64,000 nucleotides of DNA, taken from contig JAUTXW010000206.1 in NCBI GenBank assembly GCA_030620095.1, positions 1,524,501 to 1,588,500 of the forward strand, given 5' to 3'. Below the pieces are notes generated by a model. The model was given only the letters and a program-made list of their open reading frames with translations, did not search any database and was not told the origin of the DNA. Source of the DNA: Kuschelorhynchus macadamiae. Its lineage: Eukaryota > Arthropoda > Insecta > Coleoptera > Curculionidae. Every line of letters begins with the position of its first letter. Positions within the stretch are counted from its first letter, which is position 1. Shown here in pieces: positions 9,308-17,959 of this stretch. The translations under genes and the position numbers were made by a program.

Positions 9308-9485
9308 GCATTTCTGAAGTTTTCTGCATAATAATAATAATAATAAAATTAATATTGTGCCATTCTATTTAGTTATAGTCAAATTTTGAAAAAAGCAATT
9401 GCATTTTTGAAGTTCTTTGTATAATAATAAAATTAATATTGTGCATTTTTATTTAGTTATAGTCAAATTTTGAAAAAAGCAATAG
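9308..9485. repeat. Tandem duplication (93 + 85 bp) over the 5' edge of the polymerase gene
   Basis: Unit 1 (9308-9400) and unit 2 (9401-9485) share the (ATA)n tract, then aattaatattgtgc, then ttagttatagtcaaattttg and a final aaaaaagcaat. Unit 1 contains the first codons of the zinc-finger exon and its possible splice acceptor; unit 2 holds a decayed copy of both. Confidence 0.75.
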
Positions 9486-9498
9486 AAATTAATTGACT

Positions 9499-10402
9499 TT
9501 ATGAATCCATTTCTTCAAATGAGTCAACTAATTTGTCAAAGGCCTGTTTAACATAATTCACCGTACTTTCGTCTCCCTTTTTAATTGTGATCAAATTAGT
9601 TAAATTTTGAATGGCGAAACCCAGACACTTAAGGTTTGCTATTTGTTTTTTATTTTTTTTTATTAATTTTAAATTTTTTTTTAATGATAAATGATGGTTT
9701 CGAAATTGAATTTTGTTCAACTGGTGAATTATTAGGAGAAATATCCGAAGTCAAATTTGCATCAATTTGTTTTTCTTGCGGATCAGAATTTACAATAGCA
9801 TATGGTGAATTAATAGAAGATATAGCCGAACTTAAATTTTGATCAATTTGTTTTTCTTGCGAATCAGAATTTACAATATCATATGGTGAATTAGTAGGAC
9901 AAATAGCCAAACTTAAATTTTGATCAATTTGTTCTTCTTCCGAATCAGAATTTTCACTAAACAAAAAGGGAGAGCAAATTGGTCTCGGAGAATTAATTGG
10001 CAATTTTAATGTTAAATAATTTGGATTAGATTTTTGAAAACAAACAATATCCTCATAGCTAGAATTTTGAGTTTCGTCAATGTCATTCAGTTCTTCAAGA
10101 GTTTGTTTAGTTTTTGTTGTAATTAAGTCCGTTTTGTTGTCAATAATGTCATTAAGATCGTCAAGAGTTTGTTGTTGAGTAGCTGTAAATAAATATTTTT
10201 CGTTGTTGTGTTTGTTGGCATTATTCTGAACTTGGCTATTGTAAATAATTTCATTCAAGTCCTGAACAGTTTGTTGTTGACTAGTTGTAAATACGTCTGT
10301 TTCATTGTTTTGTTGGTTTGCAAAATTCTGCATTTGAGTACATGTGTATAAGTCAAAGTCATTGTCAATTATTTTGCTACTCGATGCCAAAAAATTGTCC
10401 AT
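9499..10402 (-). pseudogene. Asn/Gln/Asp-rich repeat protein of the Polinton, frameshifted near 9650
   Basis: The likely start is the ATG at 10402 (MDNFLASSSK), about 60 bases below a TATA-like box; an in-frame upstream ATG at 10462 would add a hydrophobic leader but lies on the TATA box. Residues about 20-125 carry three diverged copies of a roughly 38-residue unit ending QQQTxxDLNxII. After a short linker come three copies of a 27-residue unit (SDSQEKQIDQNLSSAI and variants). The frame ends in a poly-Lys run at 9650. The next frame (9499-9720) continues with a plausible 45-residue helical domain, so a one-base slip in the A-run most likely split one gene of about 330 codons. No family is recognised; the acidic repeats and basic end suggest a DNA- or protein-binding scaffold. 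Confidence 0.55.
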
Positions 10403-10460
10403 TATGAAAAAAATCGTAATAACAAATAAAAATGCCACAAATGTACATAAAAATGTCACC

Positions 10461-10472
10461 AATATATATAAG
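10461..10472 (-). promoter_or_regulatory. TATA-like box for the repeat-protein gene
   Basis: On the minus strand the sequence is CTTATATATATTG, about 60 bases upstream of the ATG at 10402. The spacing fits a short 5' leader and favours that ATG. Confidence 0.45.
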
Positions 10473-10709
10473 AATTAAATCTTGCCAAATAAAAATGTTA
10501 GAAATAAAAATAAAAATTTACCAAATAGACACAATGTAAACACCAGAAAACTCGCGAGCTCTGCACAGTGTGAATGCAGAAATCAATTGCATTCGTCTCT
10601 TCGCTGAGGCGATTTTATATGCAAAAGTTAATCACATGTGTCCTACTTAAAGTTGAACGACAATCTCTAAAAACCACTTTCCCAAGCCGATCAACAACCT
10701 TACCCCCCT

Positions 10710-10728
10710 CTATACCATATATACTTAA
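10710..10728 (+). promoter_or_regulatory. TATA-like box for the Cys/His-rich gene
   Basis: TATACCATATATACTT lies about 130 bases upstream of the ATG at 10853. Downstream, near 10755 and 10771, are TATCATTCG and ATCAGTTG; the latter resembles the arthropod initiator TCAGT. The exact start cannot be set by eye. Confidence 0.4.
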
Positions 10729-10852
10729 GAACATCCACTCGACGATCATACAGTATCATTCGCTGTAATATCAGTTGTCGATATTATTTTATAAGCTATA
10801 ACCAAAATTGTTTTTTATCAAATATATCTATCTAAATCTAAAGCTCCTAACG

Positions 10853-11476
10853 ATGGCAGAAAATATGATTGGAAACGCTGACCAAATTGAAGAAAATAAT
10901 GTGGAGAACGCCGCTCAAATTGAAGAAAGAAAAGAAATTTTTATTAACTTGGAAGGCGATTCCATCACTTATAAACATTCATTTTTGGACAAATCATCTA
11001 GGCTTGTTAGAAGATCATGCTTATGTAACATCGACATTAATTATATTGAGGAGGAAGAAGAAGAGATGGAGGAAGATGATCAGGAAATTGACGAAGGAGT
11101 GAACATGGATGGACAACTGCTAAATTTAGGAACCGAGGCTGACGTAAAAGTAAGCAAGTTTAGGGCTAGTGAATTATTTAATAATTTTGAAGAAAAAGAT
11201 GTATGTGTTATACAAAGCTACTCTAAAATTGAAAGTCGAAGACTAGGAACATTTGCTATTTGCCTTCCTTGTAGTGCAATTCACATGAGATATTTACGGA
11301 GAGGGGAGTCCGATCATGTGAGCTGCCACTACAAAAGAGCCTATGTTGTTAGTGCTTCTGATTTACATTGTGCTATTTGTAGGATACATCTTTTTCTACT
11401 AATTCCTGAACATGCTTGCTTTTACTGCAACAAAAATGAAAAAAGAGAGATAGAAAATTATGTTGTTAAATATTAA
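10853..11476 (+). CDS. Cys/His-rich acidic protein of unknown function
   Basis: The frame opens at 10808 but the ATG at 10853 (AACGATGG, a good context) gives 207 residues. An acidic run occupies about residues 65-82 (EEEEEEMEEDDQEIDEG). The C-terminal half has paired Cys and His: C137/C140, H144, C158/H159, C173/C176, C189/C192. This would bind two zinc ions in a cross-braced or treble-clef fold, but the spacing does not match a standard RING, PHD or C2H2 finger. It has no membrane segment or signal. It is transcribed away from the repeat-protein gene, and a 400-bp divergent intergenic region separates them. No family was recognised; an acidic zinc protein may act as a transcription regulator or ubiquitin-pathway factor, which is inference. 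AATAAA at 11478 may be its poly(A) signal. Confidence 0.6.
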   Translation: MAENMIGNADQIEENNVENAAQIEERKEIFINLEGDSITYKHSFLDKSSRLVRRSCLCNIDINYIEEEEEEMEEDDQEIDEGVNMDGQLLNLGTEADVKVSKFRASELFNNFEEKDVCVIQSYSKIESRRLGTFAICLPCSAIHMRYLRRGESDHVSCHYKRAYVVSASDLHCAICRIHLFLLIPEHACFYCNKNEKREIENYVVKY

Positions 11477-11480
11477 TAAT

Positions 11481-11633
11481 AAACATAGTTTGTAAAGGTG
11501 ATGGGTAGATTATTTCAACAATATTAATTTTAAATATAGGTTATAAACGTAATGGGTAGATTATATCAAAAATATTAATTTTAAACATAAATTGTAAAGA
11601 TAATAAGTAGAATATGTCAACAATATTAATTTT
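11481..11633. repeat. Three tandem copies of a 51-bp unit
   Basis: Units start at 11481, 11532 and 11583; each ends caatattaatttt or aaatattaatttt. The array begins five bases after the stop of the Cys/His-rich gene, inside its likely 3' UTR. Confidence 0.85.
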
Positions 11634-12141
11634 AAAAAATGTCAACTGTTACTATAAGCGGTTATATATTTTCATTGCTATATGCAAAATACTTCTTTTT
11701 ATTCTAACATCTGACACTGTATTTGTAAATGAAATAGCTAATCATATGTAAAAAAAGTGTCGATTATGTCAACTGCCACTAGAAGCACTCATATATTAGC
11801 ATAACATTTTGTTAACGCTTGTTTCTGTATTCAATTGAGTTTTCTCTTACTTGATGCAAATTATATTAATATTATTAGTAAATTCCCATAAGAAAATTTA
11901 AGCTTCCATTTGCAAAAGTGGTGCCATTTTAGGGCGTGGCACTTTTTGTGTAAACCCATAACAATTGTTTTGTTATGTAATGTGAAAATTCGTATGTATT
12001 AAAAAACTTGTTAGATCGTTGTTGTCGTTTCAATATAGGAAAAGGAAAAAATGTGTGTCAATTATTATATATATTTACATTTACTTTTTTTACAAAATTA
12101 TTTGTTACCAGAGTTTTCACAAACACAAATTATAAAAAATA
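11634..12141. other. Non-coding spacer between two converging Polinton genes
   Basis: About 500 AT-rich bases contain two partial copies of a motif starting tgtcaactg (11639 and 11767) followed by a half-conserved actaNaagc. Nothing else is seen. Confidence 0.4.
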
Positions 12142-12534
12142 TTATCCTCTTTTTAAAATTACAACAAAATGATGTCTAATTACATCTTTGAAGATTTGTA
12201 CCAAATAGTAATATCTAGTGCGACATACAGGACAATTGTTTACCATTATAGAACAACCATTTTCATCATTCCATCTTAAAATACATTTTAAACAAAAAAT
12301 GTGGGAACATGTATTTGGTCTACATGAATCATAATATTCGATTATTTCAAAACAAATAGCACAAAACACTTTTTTCTCTTCACTCTCAGTTTTATTCAAA
12401 TTTTTTAAAACAATCCCATTATTTTCTTCTCGAACTAATGGTATATTTTCTTCTTGAACTCCTGGTATAATTTCTTCGAGGCTAATTGTCTGAAGCGGAA
12501 TGGATCGATTTCTTTCTCCAACTGATTCACTCAT
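12142..12534 (-). CDS. RING-finger (C3HC4) protein, probable E3 ubiquitin ligase
   Basis: This intact 130-codon frame has a C-terminal RING: C58/C61, C76, H78, C81/C84, C101/C104, with the diagnostic FCAIC, CSHIFC and CPVCRTR strings. The 55 residues before it are acidic and low in structure, and include EENIPLV and EENNGIV. A hydrophobic segment after the RING (residues about 110-127) is too broken to call a membrane anchor. RING proteins bring an E2 to a substrate and promote ubiquitin transfer. Its presence on the same element as a RING-less BIR protein suggests a shared host-control function; that is inference. A strong TATA box lies about 95 bases upstream. It is the last recognisable gene on the right of the Polinton. 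Confidence 0.85.
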   Translation of the reverse strand: MSESVGERNRSIPLQTISLEEIIPGVQEENIPLVREENNGIVLKNLNKTESEEKKVFCAICFEIIEYYDSCRPNTCSHIFCLKCILRWNDENGCSIMVNNCPVCRTRYYYLVQIFKDVIRHHFVVILKRG

Positions 12535-12628
12535 TTTATTTTAATATTATTATTAATAGATTTATTCAACAGATTTTTTTCTTTTAACAGTCACTCGTAC
12601 CTTAACATACTAAAATGATCTTGATGCA

Positions 12629-12639
12629 CCTATTTATAA
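12629..12639 (-). promoter_or_regulatory. TATA box for the RING gene
   Basis: On the minus strand the sequence is CTTATAAATAGG, a near-perfect TATA box, about 95 bases upstream of the ATG at 12534. Confidence 0.6.
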
Positions 12640-12649
12640 GACTTAAGAA

Positions 12650-12974
12650 TGCAAAATCAAATGTGGGAGAACAAAGAGAAAAAATTAAAAAATATGATGC
12701 GAATGAGAATAAAAGGGGAGGAAGTTAAGAATGAGGGACATGAGAGAGAGGAAGAGGAGGAGGAGGAGGCGCTCCCCTATTATAACTACTCTCACTGAAC
12801 AATTACAGTAATCAATTTAAAATTATATCAATATACTTAACTGTAGATGTTTAAAGGTTGGGAACCTCTTTTAGGTAGGTCTCTCAGTTTGTTACATTTA
12901 CTTCCCCATTGAACAAAAATAAACCTTCAATACTCCTTGCCGATATGTAGGAATTGCTATTCAGTTTATATATT
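12650..12974. other. Purine-rich tract and probable right edge of the Polinton
   Basis: From about 12650 to 12772 the plus strand is almost all A and G (runs such as gaggaagaggaggagg), then the composition returns to normal. Polinton ends are terminal inverted repeats, but the left end is outside the window, so the right boundary cannot be fixed. The element ends before 12970, where a host repeat begins. Confidence 0.35.
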
Positions 12975-13095
12975 TAAACCCTACTGGATATGACCCTTAA
13001 TTTTTTATCAAAATTTGAAGTTAATTGGGTAGGTAGTGCGAACTGACAGACAGACAGAACTACGAAATTGAGAAAACATATTTTTCGGCATTATT
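12970..13095. repeat. Interspersed tandem-unit repeat family, partial copy
   Basis: It carries the family's end motifs: gacccttaatttttt, then gacagacagacagaac, then gagaaaacatatttttcggc. See the larger copies near 27.0-28.2 and 51.2-52.0 kb. Confidence 0.7.
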
Positions 13096-13356
13096 AATTA
13101 ACTAATATTTTAAATCTAAATTTAAATTTAAACCTGATACTTCAAACATAGTAGTAGGATCTAACCATTCGACCTTTATCCAAAGACATTGCCAGAATGA
13201 CCTCACTGAATTTGGAATGAATTGTATTACTGATGAAGGCTTTAAGTCAGAAACACATCTGAACGGTAGGCTAAATTTATTTGTTCTTTAGGGGTCATCC
13301 CAAAAAAGTTCTTTTTCTGCTATATAATAGTTTTTGCCGTGTTAATCTTTATGCTG

Positions 13357-13470
<114 letters not shown>

Positions 13471-13489
13471 TAGTTGATTACTAGACTAC

Positions 13490-14200
13490 GATCTGTCGAT
13501 CTGTAGGTCTGTCTGTCAATTCGCGAGGTTATGGGGATGACCTATTTTGACAAAATTCCAATAAGGCGGAACAAATTGGCGGCCTAATAAAATGTAAAAA
13601 AATAATAAGGCCGTATTCCGTTTCCAATCTTGGTTTCGGATTCGTGCTCCGTATTTACCGGTTATCTAAAAAATCTGAAAATGTTTTTCAGAAACCGTAG
13701 TCAGACTTCTGGCAATTGGACCGGTTTTGGAAATGGAATACGGCCTAAAAAAAAATTATTCAACACCTCAAATTTTGCACAAAAATCAAGTGTTAGATAG
13801 GGATCAACCTGTTACGTTTTGGTACGAATCCAAGGCAGCAAAAGAAAATGACGACCTAATAAAATCTGCCTGAAAAACTTATTACTGGATTTAAAATTTA
13901 GGTATGAATCCAAGACCGCGAAATAAAATGGCGGCCAAATAAAATGTTTAAAATCATCATAAAAAATCTTCTTATTCATTTGACCTCAAAACTTGCAGCA
14001 AAATTGAACGTAATACGGGGATTAACTGGTACGAATTCAACATGGCTGTAAAAAATGGCGGTCTTAAAAAATGTGTAAAAATTACTTATTCAATTTATTT
14101 TAAATTGCTCCCAAACATTAAGTATGGCATAGGTAGAAACTGATAAAATATTGGTACGAATCCAATATAATGGAACAAAATGGCTCCCAATAAAAATGTT
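13490..14200. repeat. Interspersed tandem-unit repeat family, multi-unit copy
   Basis: About five units of roughly 130 bases, each with variants of tacgaatccaag, then aaaatggcggcc, then taataaaatgt. The unit near 13600-13750 is split by a MITE. Confidence 0.8.
13608..13746. mobile_element. 139-bp MITE with 20-bp terminal inverted repeats
   Basis: The left end aggccgtattccgtttccaa (13608-13627) and the reverse complement of the right end (13727-13746) differ at one base. It is flanked by A/T-rich TAA-like sequence and sits inside a unit of the tandem-unit repeat. It has no coding capacity. Confidence 0.8.
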
Positions 14201-15380
14201 TGAAAAGACAGTGTACTAAATGACTATGTCCGGAACTAAATTGGGATACAGTTTACTCAGTTTAGTATTCCTAATAAAAGGAAAGATTGATAACAAGGGA
14301 AGTTACAGGTAAATGAAATTTATCGATTTTTTATTTTGTAATCTTAAATTGATTTTTAATTATATTATGCAGCATACGTATCAACATTGGGCATTTTTTT
14401 CATATAAGTCCAGTTAGAAACTGGTAAATATTATTGATTATAATAATTGTTAAAAACATTACGGAATTGCGGTTTGCCCTCATTTCTTCGGCCATCGAAG
14501 CGCAATAAACGTTGTCTGGAAATATGAGGAAAAACTTAGAAATATATTCCACTGGCCCATGGGGTAAAAAATCTGTGACCCAATAATAATAATAATAATA
14601 ACAATAACTATATCTTTTTAAGGTCCATATTTCGGAAAAATTGGTTAAATACTTACTTATTACGATGAAACTTATATTAAAACCTAAATAGAGGTTTACA
14701 AATAATAAAAAATATCAAAGCGTTTCACATCACGCATCTAATCAACTTCGGTTATCTGAAAGTCAAGTTCTAATTATCAAGCTAGCCTTTGTGCTCGTTT
14801 TGTGAAAACTAGATCCTTTATAGAGAAACTTAAAATGAGCCTACTTAAAAATTAATTAAAACTTACACAGATTGTTAGTAAAAGGTTTTACCATAGAGCT
14901 TTAGAAGTTTTAACAGGACCCTTAATTAAAAATTTAGGTAAAGACCGTCAGTTGTAAATGGCCACAAAGCTTGGCAATTTTTTTAAATAATAGATAAGAA
15001 GCATTTTTTATTTAGCACAAAATTTTATCATTCACAGTTAATTTAACAATGAAATAAATATATCAATTTTGAGTATGTATTTAAAAATGTAATACCCTCT
15101 TAAGGTAGATTTATAAGTTTTCTATTTTTATTATTTAATCTGGTACTTATAACATCCCTCCCATGCGTAACTCCGTGCACAACAAAGTATAATAATTTAC
15201 AGTTCTTAATAATTTATTTTCTTTATTACGACTTAAATTTCTCATCTATTTTCTAATGGCAGTGGTTTAAAATATACTAATTTGTAGGTAGCCCTCTTAA
15301 CGGAATATGTTAAATAATAAATTTTAGTTTTTATGATCTAAGGCATATTTTGCTGCAGCAAAAAAACTATTACCTTTTTC
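14201..15380. other. Gene-free AT-rich stretch
   Basis: A short (AAT)n run occurs at about 14582-14605. No coding frame or recognisable element is supported. Confidence 0.5.
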
Positions 15381-15433
15381 TGCCTTTTCTGTTAGATGGC
15401 GCGATGAGTTTCCAGTGGAATTTTAAGAATATG
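15381..15433. repeat. Short GC-rich repeat, left half of an occupied site
   Basis: The stretch containing ttagatggcgcgatgag and tttccagtggaatttt recurs almost exactly at 58091-58143, where it continues directly into sequence that here lies to the right of 17960. Confidence 0.75.
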
Positions 15434-15458
15434 CGACCCCTTCACCACGTCGCGCGTC

Positions 15459-17952
15459 GCACATAGGGGTATTTGAATAATAAAAGCGGACAAAAACAAA
15501 AAAAAGGAAAAATATGAATTACTTCTTATTATATACTTTAACAACATCTATAAAGATTTCGTAATCAAACGCAATTTAATCTAGCAAGCCACGACAGAAA
15601 ATAAAAAAGTTATGAGGGTGCGAACAGAAATGCTTTTATCAAAACTGCTGTCAACATGTCACATTTATAATATTTCGTCAGACACTGGTACATTGTAAAG
15701 AGTTTTTTTGAACATTTAAAACAGTAAGATACTACAGTAATTTTATATAGGTAGTATGGAATATGTTTAATGTATTTCTTTTTATGTTGGAGGGCATTTA
15801 TCTATTATTACTTACAATTTAAAAATATTCTTTATTACGGTTATGACAAAAAAAATTGCTAATATTTGGTAACGTGGACACTTGGCTATTATAAACTTCC
15901 TATGTGTTGGGCAATGTATCATATAATGTAATAATATCTAAAAATGGGTTAATTGAATTTGGCAGATAGGCATATTTTAAAGAGTTATGTTTAATTAATT
16001 TTTAAATACAAGGTCAGTAGATATAAGTTTCGGTCTAGACTATTCTAGTTTTTATGATACGGTGTGTAAATTAGAGAAAAAAATATATCCAAAAATATAA
16101 AATAGTTTCCAAAAAATCATAAAATATGTAATTTTAACAGTTACTGGGACCAAAAACTTAATATTTATTATTAAAATTATTATGTACGGGTCATTTTTTT
16201 TGAAAAACTATTATTTGTGATATTGTACTTCAACATCACATGACAGGAAAGTATTATCTCAGTAAATACAGTTCGATGTCGATAAATATTATAAGAGAAA
16301 AAACAATATCATATCTAATGATAACTATAACTTTCAAAAAGTTTGAAAATTGAGAATTCATATTTGGTATAGGTATTCTTGGTCGTACTAAAACGGTTCG
16401 GTTTTTTTCGCGATTGGGGGAAAGCGGGTGAACGGGGGTATATATATTAACCTATTTTTTCCAGCTTTTTCAAACTTTTTCAAAAAGCAGAATTAGGAGA
16501 ATGTGGGGAAGAGGCTAATATTAAAAAAAACATGTCTTATGTCGTTTTCGAGGTTTTCAGGGTTAAGCATTCGAATTTTAGCATTCATTTATATATTTTG
16601 ACAACCGTACAAAAAGTGGCAGTTATTGCATAACGTTAGTTTATCATTATTAGGCAAAATTTCATTAAAACGTAATGTGGGAGTACGGATTCAGTTTGCA
16701 GTGGTTTTTCCTATTTTTATAAAGCGAGATATGTATGCTAAAAGAAAACTAGATTTTTAAGTTCATTTAATTTTGACTTTTCTTTAATAAATATGTTCCA
16801 CTTTCTATAACTTTTGTACTTGTAATACCTATTACCTTAGACCAGAAAATAATCCGTATTCAATGTTGTGGATGTACCTAGGGCAGGGTTTGGAAACACA
16901 AACAATGGTAATTTATCTCGTAGATTTTTCGAAAACTGTGAATTCTCTAGCAGAATAACAAGCATCAACATTGAACTTATCAAAAAATATAAAATTGTTC
17001 TAGAAACTATAAGCAGTGGTCACAAAATAAATACAGAATTATTCAAACAATTTACTTTATAAACAGCCAAACTATATGGATGGTATCCTATGCCTCCAGC
17101 AGATCATGCACTGTTGCCCATAGGGCAGCTCTCAGAAGAGGCTGTAGAAAGCTGTAACAAGTATTTCAAGAAATTGAAAGACATTTTTTTCTAGGAAAAT
17201 TTGCCGTAAAGTTTCCAATGCTGACATTTATAACATGTTTCTTCTTAGTTCAGACCCTATATTAACTATATTAACATCTATGTGTCCTCTTCCTTCGATA
17301 AACCGCAAAAAATTTTCTAAAGAAACCGCAGAAATGTGGCTACCTGGTGAAGATGGTAACATACATGAAGATTTGGAATTTAGTGATGAAGATCCTATTA
17401 CACTTTTGAAGATTAATTCATGATTTTCATTTTCTTTTGCATTTTCTTTCTGTGTATAAAACCTTAATCTGTAATAATTATCATTGAACACATACTTAAT
17501 TTTTAATGCATTTTCTTTTGTTCCATTTACGTTCGTAATTTTATACTGTACATCTTTAATAATATTAAAGTTTCTACGAACTAGCTTTTTTAATATGAAA
17601 AATAAATATCTATAATATAATTAATTCAATGTTTTTGTGCCATCTTGTTTCCATTAATGTATTGAAGTAACGAAAGTGAATCTGTTAGCTAATAAGATGC
17701 AAGTCGTCTTATGAATTTTAATAAGAGCTTGTATCTACTTAAAATCCATATGTAAGATAAGACGAAGTTTTATCAAAAGGTGCCACTTAATAGCCTACAA
17801 TTTAAGATGACCCTGTATATTTTCTAAATATAAACATACAATTATTATATAAACACAAAAATATATTATTTTAGCTCAAACTTACTTAAAATTATCAGTT
17901 TTTTTTGGTATTTCAATTTTGTCCGCTTTTATTAGACAAATACCCCTATGTG
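15459..17952. mobile_element. 2.5-kb DNA transposon with terminal inverted repeats
   Basis: The left end cacataggggtatttg followed by taataaaagcggac (about 15460-15495) is matched in inverted orientation at about 17922-17953. The related sequence at 58.1 kb lacks the element and joins the two flanks, with a possible short target duplication (ending gacc on the left, gtcc on the right). The interior carries one broken protein gene. About 20 GC-rich bases between the left flank and the left repeat are unexplained. Confidence 0.65.
16856..17423 (+). pseudogene. Degraded transposon-encoded protein inside the TIR element
   Basis: Three segments in changing frames read as one protein. 16856-17062 has GFGNTNNGNLSRRFFEN and ISSGHKIN; 17060-17195 has LLPIGQLSEEAVESCNKYF; 17190-17423 has NADIYNMFLLSSDP and then an acidic end. 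From memory this order (GNTNDGN...RRFF, ISSGxxIN, LPIGQLSEEAQEARNK, LLLSSDP) recurs in uncharacterised repeat-associated proteins of many arthropods. At least two frame changes and one stop break it. It gives the element's coding strand and shows that it was once autonomous or derived from such an element. The transposase class is not identified. Confidence 0.65.
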
Positions 17953-17959
17953 TGTTGTC

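Larger units (their letters stand above)
5445..9329 (-). pseudogene. Polinton protein-primed family B DNA polymerase, spliced, broken in its 5' half
   Basis: The main frame at 5445-7985 (846 codons) holds ExoI D19/E21 (YADFECIL), a CxxC...DHCH...RGPAH...C zinc motif at 118-148, ExoII near 163-173, ExoIII Y326/D330, motif A D426 (YYDATNLYGYAM), motif B 570-579 (KLANNSIYGK) and motif C D676/D678 (YTDTDSF). All polymerase and exonuclease residues are kept. Upstream the same gene continues through 8185-8592, 8668-9120 and 9182-9329, with clean GT-AG introns at 8601-8667 and 9121-9181. The first exon shown codes a C2H2 finger (CVTCNKVFTRKDNLLRHIKKH). Damage: a frameshift near 8185-8195 (probably a small deletion) and a TAA at 8130-8132, beside which a zinc-ribbon Cys also looks lost. 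The ATG at 9329 may instead be part of a splice acceptor (atgcag), so the true start may lie further upstream. Confidence 0.93.

Noticed and set aside
9093..9329. Free-standing C2H2 protein of 78 codons
   Set aside because: The frame after residue 49 is intron sequence; the finger belongs to the polymerase gene's first visible exon.
10574..10768. 64-codon plus-strand frame before the Cys/His-rich gene
   Set aside because: It covers the promoter region including the TATA-like box; its composition looks random.
15394..15410. CTCF-like motif tagatggcgc
   Set aside because: It occurs in a dispersed repeat (also at 58.1 kb), so a motif match alone does not support an insulator.
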